The translations under genes were made by a program, and so were the position numbers. Below are positions 23,001 to 35,400 of a DNA stretch of 64,000 bases, one piece after another. Every line of letters starts with the position of its first letter. Within the stretch, counting starts at the first letter, position 1. Below the pieces are notes generated by a model. The model searched no databases and was not told the origin of the DNA. It was given only the letters and a program-made list of their open reading frames with translations. The stretch covers positions 16,709,086-16,773,085 of the forward strand of contig JAKTNV010000003.1 of the NCBI GenBank assembly GCA_022747635.1, in the 5' to 3' direction. This DNA comes from Hetaerina americana (taxonomy: Eukaryota > Arthropoda > Insecta > Odonata > Calopterygidae).

Positions 23001-25040
23001 TTTTACTTTGACTCTATTAACAAGATAAGATCAAATAAAAAGTTATTGTATGTATTAATGTGAATTATAAGTCATGGCATGAATTATGGAAGAGGTGAAG
23101 ATTTCCTTTAGATTTTGCATTAAAACCGAATCCTTTCAACTGAATGAAAACTTCATGTTTTCAATTTAAATGTTTTTTTAGCTCGCTGCCTAATGAGAGA
23201 TCTAATTACTCTCGTGAGGAAAAACAAATTTTTTCCCATTTATTTACACAAGGTAAACTATTTGGGGAGATATAATGGCCGATTTCCTTTATTTCTTTCA
23301 TTAAGCCATGCTATTACAAATAACTGCTTATGAATATTTATGCTTGTTTCATAGATGAGGTGTTTATTAACTTAAAAAATAATTGGAAATACTATGGAGT
23401 GGAAAAATACAACATAATTACTCTATGAAGTGTTGAATGCATCATCACAACTAGTACTTATCAAATGGACCTCATATAGTTAGCCTTCATCCTGCCGAAA
23501 AAGCCTTTTCCCACTTTCCCATGGCCCTTTCATTTTGGTCTCAGAGTACTCAACTACCTCTCAGCATTTCCTCCACCCACTTATATTGGCTTCCTTTAGT
23601 TTTATTCAACATCTTCTCCCTACCATACTTAAAATTTGGTAATTAGTTTTCCTTTTCATTCAAAATAATTTCACTGTTCTTTTCCATAATTGTATCTGAA
23701 ACATTCCCCATTTACATTCATCCTCCACCACAAAGACAGGGTTTCCACACCAAAGAGTGTGGTACTCTGTATACCATTTGCCAAGCATGCCTGTCATAAA
23801 ACCTCTTCTCCTTGAAACTACTTCTTCCTTCAAAGCAATTCTTCTCTTAATTCCACTGATACATACAATGCTCACTTTACTCACAACATAATGCTGAAAC
23901 ATGCAAACTGTTCTACTGATTTCCTACAGCTTTAATGTTTAATGTAACCTTCTTACATAATCAGAATTTTCTTGCTTTCATTTTGTTGAAACTAATCTTC
24001 ATCAAATACTTTGTGTATTTCCTCATTAAGGTGCTCAACTTATAATAGTAGGTATAGGAGGTATGGACGCAAAGGATCCAGCCATGCATTATTTTGGGAC
24101 AAATAGCCTACCCAGAACATTGAGGCCTTAGCCCCTTCAAAGTACTCCCCTTTAAGACCTGACAAACTTATCTCAGGATCTCTTGCACTTTTGAAAACAA
24201 TAGGCAAAGTCCTTTTTCCGAATGGTCATCAGCTGCCATATCACATTCTCTTTTCGCTCGTCAACATCAAGAATTTCGTGCTGCAGTTGCAGGGGACTTA
24301 TTCCAAGCAGCAAATCATGACCCAGGTTATCTAAAAAGTTCATATGTGGAGATGAGTCATGGATCTAAGGCTATTACTCTGAAGCAAAAGCCCAGTCTTC
24401 CCAACACTTGGTTGATGAGGTAAAGGAGAATGCGATGAGGCAGCTGATGACTATTCCAAAAAAGGGCTTAGCCAATTGTTTTGAAAAGTGGAAGAGATGC
24501 TGGGGTGATTGGGTGAGGTATTAAAGGAAGTACTTCAAAGGGGACTAAGGCCTCATTGTTCTTGGTAGGCTATTTTTTATATATATTGTATGGCTAGCAA
24601 ATTTCCAGACAAAACTCATATATTTGTAATTTAACTGATTGCAGCACACTTCCAGAATGGCTTCAAGATTGAGAAAGGAGAGTTTATATTTTCAGATGAT
24701 TTCTGATATTCAGAACCCAATGTGTTTAATTTTAAGATATTCATCTCAAGACAAAAATAATTCAATATTTTTTAATATAGTTGACTTTAAAAAACATTAT
24801 CACTCCTAGTAAGCATTTAGCAAAAAAAGTAAAGATTTAACAAAATGTTTACTTTTTTATTATACCAATTCCTAATTCACAAATTCATTATTCTAGGCTG
24901 ATTTGTAACAAGAAATGCATTTTGAAAGATTTTTAATTCTATCTTCACAGGTCTATCCATATACTGGACTTATCTATATTCCATCTTCAGGATTAGAGTA
25001 TACCTTCACCCAATATGATATTTTGGTGTTCAAATCATAA
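19780..25040 (+). CDS. Gene A: two-repeat DM9 domain protein (5' end missing)
   Basis: Three coding exons joined by GT/AG introns: 19780-20018, 21331-21474 and 24951-25040 (stop TAA). Together they give 79 + 48 + 29 codons plus an unseen start. The product has two DM9 repeats, the first in exon 2 and the second split over exons 3 and 4. DM9 proteins of insects and molluscs are small and mostly lack a signal peptide; some mosquito members respond to pathogens and an oyster member binds mannose, so a cytoplasmic lectin-like or defence role is possible but inferred. Exon 2 starts in phase 1, so an upstream exon ending with one base of a codon is required; it was not found. An internal ATG at 19818 is a fallback start. 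Gene B is the nearest paralogue, downstream on the same strand. Confidence 0.8.
20578..20858 (+). repeat. SINE family 1, complete copy with target duplications
   Basis: A 281-bp tRNA-derived SINE in gene A intron 2. The A-box-like GGTAGTCCAGGGGTGG and the B box GGGTTCGATTCCC are both present. The body continues with AGCTATGTGATTTTTTGG, GGAAAGGAACTGGTCCCC and CCTTCGGGTTGA. The 11-bp duplication ATTTTGATAAA lies at 20567-20577 and 20859-20869. Other copies are at 13392, 26190 and 60510. Confidence 0.85.
21331..21474 (+). CDS. Gene A exon 3, first part of DM9 repeat 2
   Basis: Acceptor ATTTTTTTCACAG, start GTG in phase 0, 48 codons, donor AAG|GTAATT. Encodes VLTGNNYKWVPYLTKAILVN followed by a glycine-containing turn and TTLYIGRTTYNNTLTLGK. 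The W-V-P, A-V-P-G-G and Y-I-G-R positions match the DM9 pattern and align without gaps to gene B exon 3. Confidence 0.85.
21500..23440. other. Gene A intron 3, left part, no recognised feature
   Basis: AT-rich, CpG-poor intron sequence. A C/T-rich patch at 21950-22210 is noted. No complete repeat or RNA gene is recognised. Confidence 0.35.
23440..23930 (-). pseudogene. LINE RT C-terminal relic
   Basis: The minus-strand frame around 23660-23850 reads ISGIKRRIALKEEVVSRRRG, matching the 'EIKRRIAMAKEAFxxRR' segment after the RT domain in insect LINEs. Further frames resemble the ALYG-ETWTL, EMW-WRR and RHWVGHILR blocks. Many stops and shifts. It is the same kind of relic as at 29716-30733 and lies in gene A intron 3. 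Confidence 0.55.
24099..24576. mobile_element. Foldback derivative of a mariner: two transposase 3' ends head to head
   Basis: Arms 24099-24266 (minus) and 24410-24576 (plus) are diverged inverted copies. Each encodes the C-terminus of a mariner transposase, for example ENAMRQLMTIPKKGLANCFE then KRCWGDWVRY and FKGD on the plus strand. Between the arms, 24345-24410 reads GDESWI-stop-GYYSEAKAQSSQ, the block around the first catalytic Asp. The part with the second and third Asp is missing in both. It is a rearranged, inactive pair, unrelated in sequence to the intact mariner at 14420. Confidence 0.7.
24951..25040 (+). CDS. Gene A last coding exon
   Basis: Acceptor TTCTATCTTCACAG, phase 0, 29 codons then TAA at 25038-25040. 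Encodes VYPYTGLIYIPSSGLEYTFT followed by QYDILVFKS. This is the second half of DM9 repeat 2, with the terminal Y-x-I-L-V/I motif found at the same place in gene B. Confidence 0.85.
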   Translation, partial: VYPYTGLIYIPSSGLEYTFTQYDILVFKS

Positions 25041-25330
25041 TATGCATAACGAACTTTGAAGAGCAACATTCAATGATTACCAAATACAGATTTCATACCT
25101 AACAAAAACTACTATATTATCTAAAATCACATTTCCAAATGGAAGGGCTGAAATAGGCAAACATTATATAAAACCGATCCTTGGTCTTCATGTAAAAAGT
25201 CAAGATCATGATATGAACCATGATAAGAATAACTATATATTATAATTTTTTTGGCAAAAGAGTTTAAGACATGATACAAAATATGATATGCATGATGATA
25301 ACTATTCTGCAAAAATGATTATTATTGAAA

Positions 25331-25378
25331 AATAAAAGTTTTTACTTCAATTTATGATGTTATGTCAAATGGAATAAA
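25331..25378 (+). promoter_or_regulatory. Candidate poly(A) signals of gene A
   Basis: AATAAA at 25331-25336 and again at 25373-25378, about 300 bp after the stop codon. In AT-rich DNA such hexamers are common, so the choice is tentative. Confidence 0.35.
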
Positions 25379-25936
25379 GCTAGAGAAGACAATCTTTCAT
25401 AAAATAGATATAGGTAGCTTTTTTCAAAGCAGTAACATGTTGACCATTTGTTTTGATTCTGAGATTCCTCTTCAATCGTGGATGCTGTTCATAAAAAGGT
25501 AAAGGTAACTACCCTACAAAAGGGTAATGGTTAACTTCAGCCATATGGAATAACTTTAGCAGTTAGACCACACTGTTCCACATATTAAATGATGACATAA
25601 CACTAATTAATAGTCTATACATCAGCATCTTTTGTGTCATTCATAATATTTGTAAGACAAGTGTGTTAATGGCGAGTCAATTTGATTTTTACCTATCAAA
25701 CATTAGGACTATGATGGCTTAATTTAGAGTCTACGGAAAATCTTATGATCCTCAGGCAATGTTCAAAATCAACTCATGTTAATCAAAAATACTTCTAAGG
25801 GTTGAGGAGATACTCATATAACATATCACTCATGTATCTCGGTCAACCGGTAAGCACTTTTATAGGTATGTAGTTCAGGATGCGGCAACATAGCTTCCTT
25901 TTTAAGAGCATTTTGATTTAAAAAGAAGGCCGTTTA

Positions 25937-26050
25937 TGAAATTAAGAATACAAAGTAACTTTCCACTGTCCTTTATTAGCATACAACCGGTTTCAACGCT
26001 CAAGCGTTGGCTGGTTGGTTGGAAAGTTACTTTGTATTCTTAATTTCATT
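25937..26050. repeat. 30-bp inverted repeat enclosing a broken hammerhead-like copy
   Basis: The 30 bases at 25937-25966 and 26021-26050 are exact reverse complements. The left copy continues as ACAACCGGTTTCAACGCTCA, the family of 35954-35993, then is cut within stem II and joined to an inverted copy of its own tail. Homology to the 35.9-kb copy runs on past the right arm to about 26090 (CCACAAGGTTGAG). Confidence 0.75.
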
Positions 26051-26189
26051 AAAATGAATTTCCACAAGGTTGAGCCAGGAACAATTGAAGAAGGCAGTTA
26101 ATTTGACGCACCCTGTATGTATGCCCGAAAACGTTTGGCCTTCCGCATAGACGGAATGGAGTGATGGGCTACAGATCACAGGGCACCGG

Positions 26190-26330
26190 CATGATTCTTG
26201 AGGATGTGTCCTCATCTTCACCCAAGCAGTCAGATTTTTCATGCACCAGAACTTCCTGGGAGACATTAGAATGCATAGAGAAAGGAACTGGCCCTCCCAC
26301 CCATGGTGTGTGAATATACACACAATTTTT
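26190..26330 (+). repeat. SINE family 1 fragment
   Basis: Carries the family blocks CACCCAAGCAGTCAGATTTT, CTTCCTGGGAGAC, AGAAAGGAACTGGCCCTCC and GTGTGTGAATATACAC. The head is missing and divergence is high. Confidence 0.5.
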
Positions 26331-26858
26331 TAATACGATGGTCGACAATAAAGTTACATCGGATGTTTTGGGAGAAGATATTTCTGCAGTCATGGGAGTA
26401 TGATAGCAGCACTTGGTTTTAAGCCATTTAAATGCAAATAGATACCGCGTCGCATACCAATCCAATAATAAGGGCACCTTTTATAAGATTATTCAAAGTA
26501 ACATCATTGTTAACACCGTGTATACGATTTCAAATGCTGCGAACATTTATAAGTCCTCTAGTTTGCATATTATGCATTTAAGCAAGATAGTTAACCCGTA
26601 GACTTGAGTGATTCCAAATAGGTTTTCGGAGACAGTATTTCATGAATGAACAATTATGCGTATTCTAGATAAGAGAATGTCCGTGATTTGCAAAATATAG
26701 AAATTAATTGGCGAAAATTTGGATCTATAACTCCCGCCGTGAGTTTGGACTTTTCCAAATGAATCCAGAGTAAGTTTCTCGCCTCGGTATTTCACATAGT
26801 ATCATTCGGAATCATTTGAGAATGCGGTGAAAAAACTTGAGTCGCGTCGCGCATTTTG

Positions 26859-26993
26859 GCGCATGCGTTAGTGTGGGAGGTCAGGACATATCGCCTGCTC
26901 TGTGACGACGCAGCTCGTGTTATAGAACTGGGAGTGATTGTGAATTGAATTCGTATTTGTACATCGGTTGTCCGGCGTTGTAAGGACGTCGTA
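26859..26993 (+). promoter_or_regulatory. Putative promoter and 5' UTR of gene B
   Basis: An NRF-1-like site GCGCATGCGT (26859-26868) lies 126 bp upstream of the proposed start codon in a CpG-rich stretch (GTCGCGTCGCGC at 26841-26852). No clear TATA box. A related arrangement precedes the proposed gene C start. The transcription start is not determined. Confidence 0.45.
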
Positions 26994-27003
26994 ATGGTTA
27001 AAT
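26994..27003 (+). CDS. Gene B proposed first coding exon (10 nt)
   Basis: ATGGTTAAAT followed by the perfect donor GTAAGT at 27004. Joined to exon 2 (TG|GTT) it makes TTG (Leu) and keeps the DM9 frame open. The proposed gene C exon at 46238 has the same length, phase and ATGGT start. Confidence 0.6.
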
Positions 27004-29403
27004 GTAAGTTTGCAAGTCATGACCTTTTATTTTATGTAACTATTTGATATTTATTCCGCCAAATCATTGTTCGTGATAACAATGTGAGGAACGTAATTAA
27101 TATAGGCAGAATGTTTTGATTTCGCAAAAATAGGGGTATTATTTGTTGAGAATGACCATTATTAGTGGGCGAAACTAAGGTCAAAATAATGTTTTCTTAG
27201 TCCATCGGGCACTTATATTTTCTGTTATCATCCATTTTAGCTGGTGAACTTATCTAAAAAAGCTGCTTATCATGAAGATACTTCGTATTGTGAAAGAAAA
27301 TATTAGTGTCACATTTTATAGGAGACGAGAAAACTTATTCACCGAAGGTGTTACTAACAAAATTAGGTTGCCGATAGAAAGCATCCTCCCCCAAGGCTTG
27401 AGCGATCAGCTGATTTGATGGCGTACTTATTTGTTATTACATGCGCATGTATGAAAAAGAGTATTACCTGAAATGCCTTTGCCGCATTTCTTCAATAATA
27501 AATATTTTTGTACAATTTGGTAACATCTACAGAAATGTCATTTTTGAAAGTGTAGGCCGCTGCTATTATTTTTATTATTTGAACGTAAAATCAATTACGA
27601 CAATGGTGAAATTTAACCATAATGTGCTCTTTGGTGGGTGTAGGTTGTCAATGCCAAACCGTCTGTATTTTCGCTCAGTCGCGGCAGAAAAATTACGACA
27701 AGAAGGTGCAAGCGTAAAAGCAAGCTCGTCATTTAAATAGACCAACGTCGTCATTGCATCGCCGTTCCATTGCAAGCATGGCCATTATCTGCTTTACTTC
27801 TCGGAATTTATAATTCTCAACAACCTCTTGCTCTCCCGATTAGGTTGTTCTTTACGATCTTCGATGTCATTTAATTTCATTTCACCGCTGTATGATCGCC
27901 ACAATTTTTTCCATATTAGTTGCCATAGTAAGTGCCAATTCACACTTATGGAAACGCAGATATTTTTTCTCTAACCCGAGGAATATAAAATTTCGGGAAA
28001 TAATGACGTAGCGTATTCCAATTTCCTTGAATAAATCGGAAATGTCGTTCAAAATACGCACCCATATGCTTCTGTCGCAGTAAACTATGGCAGTTGTTAA
28101 GGCCTAGTCATATCTACTCCGATATCGAACGTGTTGTTCTTGGCTACATAAAAATCGGTCATTGATTGTGAAAAAATGCATGAATGAAGAAAATAATATT
28201 CTCAATGGAACCAGTTTCACACAGAATTCAAATAAAACTGAATTGGCGCAGCGTTAAAGGCTAAACATAAATTATTTTTACCCATTGTTTTAATGGAGGG
28301 TATTTATCCCATATATGCTAGCCTTGGCATAGTGATCACATCGAGCTAAAAATTTTTGTATTTCGAAAATCCATGTGCAATTTACCTGGATTTTTTTCTA
28401 AATTTTCATTCCGTGTACATGACTGACTTAATCAATGAAAATATGGAAAAACGGCCAATGACTAATATCATTGTAATCTTAATTCCGTAAAATGTCATCC
28501 ACATTGGTGTGGGTGTCAAGGTCATTTGGAAAGGCAAAGTAGTATGCAATGGAAGTACCTACCGTTCACAACTGCTTGCTGAAAGAGCAATAATATATTC
28601 ATTTGATATGCGCAATGCATTTTTGAAAAAGTTTTAATTCTATTTGTCAGAAGTGGTGCTTTTCATTTTTTTCCTAACGCTCCCTCATCTCATATCTGGT
28701 TCACTATCTCTTGAAAGTTTTACAGCTATTGTATATTTCAATTTGTATTTGTCTTTATCTAGTGTATTCATCCCCACATATGAGGTATTCCTCATGTATA
28801 CAATGATGTGCCTCATACACACAGAGGGCAAATTCATCCATTTTGTGCATACTGTATTAATATCCACAGTGGATAACCATTGGATATACAGATTCATACA
28901 AAGCATAACGAAGGGATATCCAAGGATGGATATCCCTTCGTTATGCTTTGTATTGCAAAGTACACAGGTAGATACATTGTGTATACATGATACATGCTTC
29001 CTAAAATATCTACATGATAGAAATGATGGATACAATGTTTGTGCACAAGTGGCAATGGAATATGTGGTCAGTTATTTGAATATCCTCACCATACTTAGGC
29101 TTATTTAATTTCAAACTTGAAAGACCAAATTTGAATTGCCATTAAATCATGCTGCAAGCATTTTCCTTACATTGAAATGCCTCAACAAAAGCTTTGTTTA
29201 TTAAATTTTTTGAATGATCTAGTGCTGGATGTGTGATGTTGAACCCAAATTTTCCATGAATATGTACATACGGATAGATATGTAGTCATGGGTATGCAAT
29301 GTGTATCCATTATATATATACATATATATATGTATATATATATATATTCTATATATATATATGTATATATATATTCTATATATATATATGTATATATATA
29401 TTC

Positions 29404-29483
<80 letters not shown>

Positions 29484-32400
29484 TACATACACACACACAC
29501 ACATATACACTCATGGATTGTATAGGAATAAGATTTATTTACATGAAATCTGCTTTTTTTATAGATTAACCAAGGATGCTTATTTGAAGTATAAATTTAC
29601 AAAAATAGACTTAAGGTACTAGTGTACACATTAATATCACAGTAATACTGACTCTTAAAATGTACACAAGTGAAATGCTTATAGTATTTTTTTAATGAAA
29701 ATTTAAAAGTCTCCATTATAACTTGGTTATATGACTCATTGACAAATCAATCAGAGTATGGTTTTTTGTTCTTCCTTTCTGTCCATTTAACCTTTCTATC
29801 CCTCTGCTCACCCACATTTCTACGGATACCCACATTTCTAAGGATACCCACATTTCTAAGGATTCCAATATATGCCTATCATCATGTGCCAATGGCATTG
29901 TTGTACAAAACCATGCTCCATATGAAAGCTTTAATAAGCCTTTTCTTAGCATCATTACTGAATGACCCTGTCATTAATTCCCTCCTCCTTGTGGAAACGT
30001 CTCATCCAATTGCAAATTTTCTTCTAATGCCCCTACCTCTTTGACCATTTTGGTTGAAAACATTTTCGACTAAGGTAAACTGTTCCATGTGCTCTAGTTT
30101 ATGACCTCCTATTTTGTTTAACCTACCTTCCCTCTTCCTCAAATTCACATAACCTTTGTTTTTTTACATTTATTTTCATCCCATTCCTATCACACTGATT
30201 TTCTTATGCTGTCAGCATGGTTGTAACTCCTTGGCTGACTGGAAAACTTAAATGAATTTATGAATTCCCAGCTTAGTTTCATTTTTATCCTCAGTTATAC
30301 CCATGCCTCTTTTACCATTTCCTTTGCATACAGGAACTGCAACATCTATGTGTTTGAAAGCACAGGTGTTCATAGACTTTCCTGTTATAACTATTTTTAT
30401 AACACAGCCAATTATGACTCTAAATCTGTAATTCACTCCAGAGAAGTTAGAGACATTTACAGAGGCCAGGTACCTGCAAGTCACCTACCTCTCTAATCTT
30501 ATCTATTTTCTGCAATGCGTTAATTAAGAATACTCATTTTAATCATTGAATGCCCTCTCATAATTTATGAAACAAACAAATGCATCCTGATCGTATTCTA
30601 CCTTCCTCTCTTTAATTAACCTTATTACTGTAATAGCATCATGCACGCCTCTCCCCTTTCTGAAATCAGTTATTATTTGCCATCCTCTCATTGTAGATCC
30701 CAAGTTCCACTTAAGCTGCATGTGTGTAATCAATCTTATTGGTCAATCGTTCTCATATACGACTGCCTATCCCTTTGATTGGATGTAAACTATACCGCTC
30801 TAATGAAATATTCTGGCCAAATTTATATACAGGTTGGAATATAGTTGGGAACTAGTCACTTTCTAAGATCAAGGGGTCTAATTTCTTTCTAAATACTTTT
30901 TTGGGAATCAACATGGTTAGGTAGACTTAAATCCATCATGATCAATTGATATATTGTCATGATAGTTCTGGCAACTCAACTTTTATGTAGGTACCTTTGA
31001 AAAATGATCAACACATTAGTTAGCACTTTTTGGTCATAATCAGATGACATTGAATTATAAAACATATGCTTGAGGATGATCATTATATATTAATTACATT
31101 TATCATGAAAACTTTCCAAATGCCTTTGGATTATAATGGTGCGAGATATAGTTGATGATGTTCTCTGTTCTCTTTACACTTAGAAATGCTGTTTTTGTAA
31201 TTTCCTTTTGTATTAGTGTTCATACAGATTTATATATTGTATATTCTTTATGAGTTTCCGTTTTAAGAGTTAAAGTATGAGCACATAGTTAAACTGGTGC
31301 TTTATGTGGTTTATATTGTGGATTTCCATTGTATACTATACTCAATAGATATTTTGTGCTCTATAGGCATTATTCCATTCTCAATCTTCTCTTCTTATTA
31401 AAGCGATTAAGAGGATATCATGTGCATTATGTATCCCATCCATCCCCATTTTCCTGCAAAGATTTGGTTTGAGATCTTTCTAAGAATCTCCATATTTAAT
31501 AAAATTAAGAATACAAAGTATCTTTTCACTGTCCTTTATTTGCGTACAACCAGTTTCAATATCTCCATATTTGTTTGCTCATCTACCTACTGTATACTGG
31601 TGATATTTCATGATACCAAAAATTTAAGTTGTCCAGTTTTCTGTGCTCTGTTGTTCATATACTCCCTTCAGAAGATTTTTCTTTAGTTGAGGTTGATCCC
31701 ATTGAATATTTAGTATTTCTTTGTCTTATGAAAGGCAGTATTCACGGAATTTATGCTGAAAATCCCCCTTTTGTTACGGCTATCAATTTTTTCATTTGAG
31801 TAATTATTAAGATTAATGTTCGTACATTAGTTAGAGGCTCTCCATGTATCCCAGACTACGTTTAGCACTTAAGTTTCCAAACTTAGGAGGATATGCATCT
31901 TCTTCATATTTAATTTGACATTATAATTTTTAATGAAAGTAGTTTCTGCTTCCCTAAGCATTGAACATTTGACCGTAATGGAAAGCAAAGGAATAATTCT
32001 CAAAAATTATTTTTATTGAGGGAGCATGTGTTACTTTTCTAATGGTATTATTCAGGATGGTGTGAACCTATATTTACTTTTAAAGAGTAAGAGTTATTTC
32101 TAATTTTGCCGGCTTCAAAATCAAAATTCCTGTTTGACACATAAGCCAATATATATGCCATAAACAGAGGGAATGTGTTTGGGTAGCCTGTAATGGACCC
32201 AAAGATTTATTTCAACTGCCAATAGTTATTAGGGTCAGTAGTGTACTCAAGCTACTCCAGGAACCCAAGCAAAAAAATTGTTAGTAAATTACTATAATGG
32301 AGATTATTTTCTTGATATAATTACCAGTGCCATAAACAATGAAATGGAAATATTCACGTCACATGCCGCTTTGTAAAATATTTTGTTACTGAAAAATAAG

Positions 32401-35400
32401 TCTGCGGTGGCTATATTATATAAATATTTTGGGGGTCGGGATGGTGCGGTGACTAACATACTGGCTTCCCAACCCAAGGGCCCAGGTTCGAATACCAGCG
32501 GTGTTGAATATTTTTCAGTGGTATCTTGATCCCTACTTGAGGTGCTTTGTGGAGGGCACTTTGAGTGAGTACGCCGTCTGTCAGATGGGACTTTAATCTG
32601 CGGACCCCTTGGCACCTTTCGTTAAGAGTAGGCTAATGCCGACTCTGAATTTCTCTCCACCGTTCATCCTTTCCTGTCCATCCCTAATGGTGCAAACGAC
32701 CTTAGCTGTGAGTCGCCTCCCCTAAATACTTCTACTACTTAAAAATAAGTCTGGTTTGGGAACAAAAATCAATACCACTGAAAGTTAATAAGTGTCATCC
32801 ACATGTTTATTTATATTTTATATATATCGTCAAAATAATCAGACTGGAAAAATTATTATTGGTATAATAATGATTATTATTATTCCAATAAAAATTTATT
32901 TAAGTTTTTATGTTTATGAAAAAATTAAGTGTCCTACCATAAAAATCCTGATTTATTTTCTTTGGGTCGTAACAGTGGTTGAAACAGATTATGAATGGGT
33001 CCCAGCATCCGATGGAGAAGTGCCACCTGGGGCATTTGTGGGTGGAGAAGACCATAATGGTGACCTCTTCATTGGCAGAGTAGATCATAATAATGATTTA
33101 CTACCTGGAAAAATAAATCAGGCATATAAGTACTGTTATATTGCCTGGGGAGGACTGGAGCATGCAAAAAGCAAATACCAGGTTTGATAATTCAATAATA
33201 ATTAAGTGTATTTAATAATTATTCATTATTTAAATGGTTAGGATTATTTAGGATGTTCTCTTTGTAAATGCTCAATCCATTGTGTTTTTTAACCTCTTTA
33301 ACTTCATTTCTTGTGAAATAAAACTGGGTTCAAAAGTAAAGTGGAAGGAAGTTTTCATACTTTGGTATGCTGAAATAAGAGCATGAGTCCCTGAAAATCA
33401 AAATTGTCCTTAAGCATACTTAAAGCACCATAACCAGCAGGTATATTATTTTATACTCTTAGTAGAATTTTTCCAAACAAATAATAAAATAATGTTGGGA
33501 CTAATATATCATTTTGTATTAAAATAGAAAAATTTCTGACGGAATAGGAGTTTTGCGGTTTAGGCACTCGGCATATGTTAATATTTGGTTTTACTTTGAT
33601 GACTAGTGTCACTAGTCTGACATGTATAAGTATGATAAGTATATGGAGGGCATCCCTAAAATGATATTAATTTCACATCAAATGGAAAACTTGGAGACTA
33701 TTATATGAATTTTAAAAATTATTCGAGGACTAATTTCTCATGGAAACTGAATACATGAGGATGCGTGGAAGCCTCACTTAACTTTTGTAAGCATTAAAAA
33801 TACTTCAATTTGTTACTTGAAAGAAGCTTTTGCACTTATTTTAAGTCATAGTTTATATGATAGTGACTCATTATTTTTTTTAGAATTTTGTTCATTAAAA
33901 TAACTTCATAGTGATTCGTTATCTAGTAAATTGCAGCTGTAGGCAAGAAAATGTGTAAAAAGGAAATTTCTTCTTTACAAATTAATTATAATATATGCCC
34001 CAAAGGACAAACACCGCCAAGTTTTCGTTCCTAAATATGGGAATCAAAGAGTGGAACCAGCTGCCTGATGAACTCTTTAAGCCCTTACCCAAAAGCATTA
34101 AATCATTTAGGCGTGAATGTAAAAGGTATACATGATGGGATTGTTAAATGACACTATTTAATGGCGACTATTTAATGACACTGTGATATGTTTTAAGAAT
34201 GACTACTGTTTGTTATATCATGTCATTGCCACCCGGCTTATCGCCTAACAGCAATGTATCCCAAATAAATAAATAAATAAATAAATAAATAACTTGAATA
34301 TGATTTTCAACTCACATCAATACAGTAATCAATCAACAATGTATGTATCTATATTATTGCAGGTACTCTGTGGTAATGGATTAGAATGGGTACCCTCCTC
34401 AGGAAACAATATCCCTGCCGGTGCCGTACCTGGAGGGTTCAGCAAAGGTGAAGTGCTGTACATTGGCAGAGCACCTCATATGGGAACATTACCGATAGGG
34501 AGGGTAAATAGTTATACATATTAAAATTTAATAAATTAAGAACAAATGAAGCTGTATATGCGATTTGAAGTAGTATGAATGATAGAATTAGGCAATACGG
34601 TTACTGTAAGTTGTCTTACTCACCATTACTGATTTGTTAGCATACAATTCTATGTAAGTTTACCACATGGAGAGGCAGTGAAACTTAATTTGTTTGTGTT
34701 ATATAGTATGTACCTGTCATGTTCCCTTAAGAAGTTATGTATAATTTGTCTTCTTGGTAGTGGTATATCATGTGTGACCCATATGTGCTCCTGTCCTTAA
34801 TGAAATGCCTGAATGCTCATCTCAGAATTCTTAAGAGGTGAAAACTATTTATTTGATTTGATTTTTTAAATTCATTTGAGATGTTGTCTCAATCAGTAAC
34901 AATAGAGATGAATCCTATGATTTGAAGAGTGACTGGCAGCTCTTTTCTCTTAATTCCTCATTCTTATTCATTTAGATTTATAGTTCTGTTAGACACTCTA
35001 CTTAGTCCAGTTTCAGTGATCTTTTGTCAACTCTTTTCACATTTAAGCCCATTGCTTTCCAATTTTTTGGCCAATCTTTCCGTGACTTTAATGAATGAGA
35101 ACTGGAGATGTCATGAATTCTCCACATTTTTCAATCAATGAACTAATGTTAATGGTAGCATTTTGCATCCTCCCCTGATAAGTCATAATGTGGCATTCAG
35201 CATCAAGAGAAAGGGTGATGGGAAATTGAAAGGCCCAATTCAGCAGACTTTGCTACCGAGGGGTTAGAAGAGAATCCATAGTCTCAATCTCGCCCCAAAA
35301 TGAAGACGACTATTTATCTATTTATGTATCTATCTATCCATACATATAGCAGAATAGATGGACTCCCATAAATAAGCATGCCTAGTTTTTTTTATAAGGC

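Larger units (their letters stand above)
17040..25900 (+). other. CpG-depleted block spanning gene A
   Basis: CG drops sharply at about 17040: 26 CGs in 16321-16800 against 3 in 17101-17580 by direct count. The block ends at about 25.9 kb, shortly after the gene A stop and candidate poly(A) signals. Depletion of this kind in insects marks historically methylated transcribed sequence. The part before exon 2 (17040-19779) has no other recognised feature and is probably intron 1. Confidence 0.6.

Noticed and set aside
27603..27740. ATGGTGAAATTTAACC as an alternative start of gene B
   Set aside because: No donor follows at the needed phase; the frame runs on 45 codons with no DM9 features.
28644..29108. 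154-codon open frame over the 26-bp hairpin, with a 116-codon frame opposite
   Set aside because: No domain, intron-like composition, and the open length on both strands is explained by the inverted repeat and low stop density.
29182..29622. Several overlapping open frames rich in Tyr/Ile/His/Thr
   Set aside because: They are translations of the TA/CA microsatellite, not genes.
32304..32615. 103-codon minus frame and the matching 93-codon plus frame at 40877-41158
   Set aside because: Both are the same translated SINE family 2 read in antisense; not proteins.
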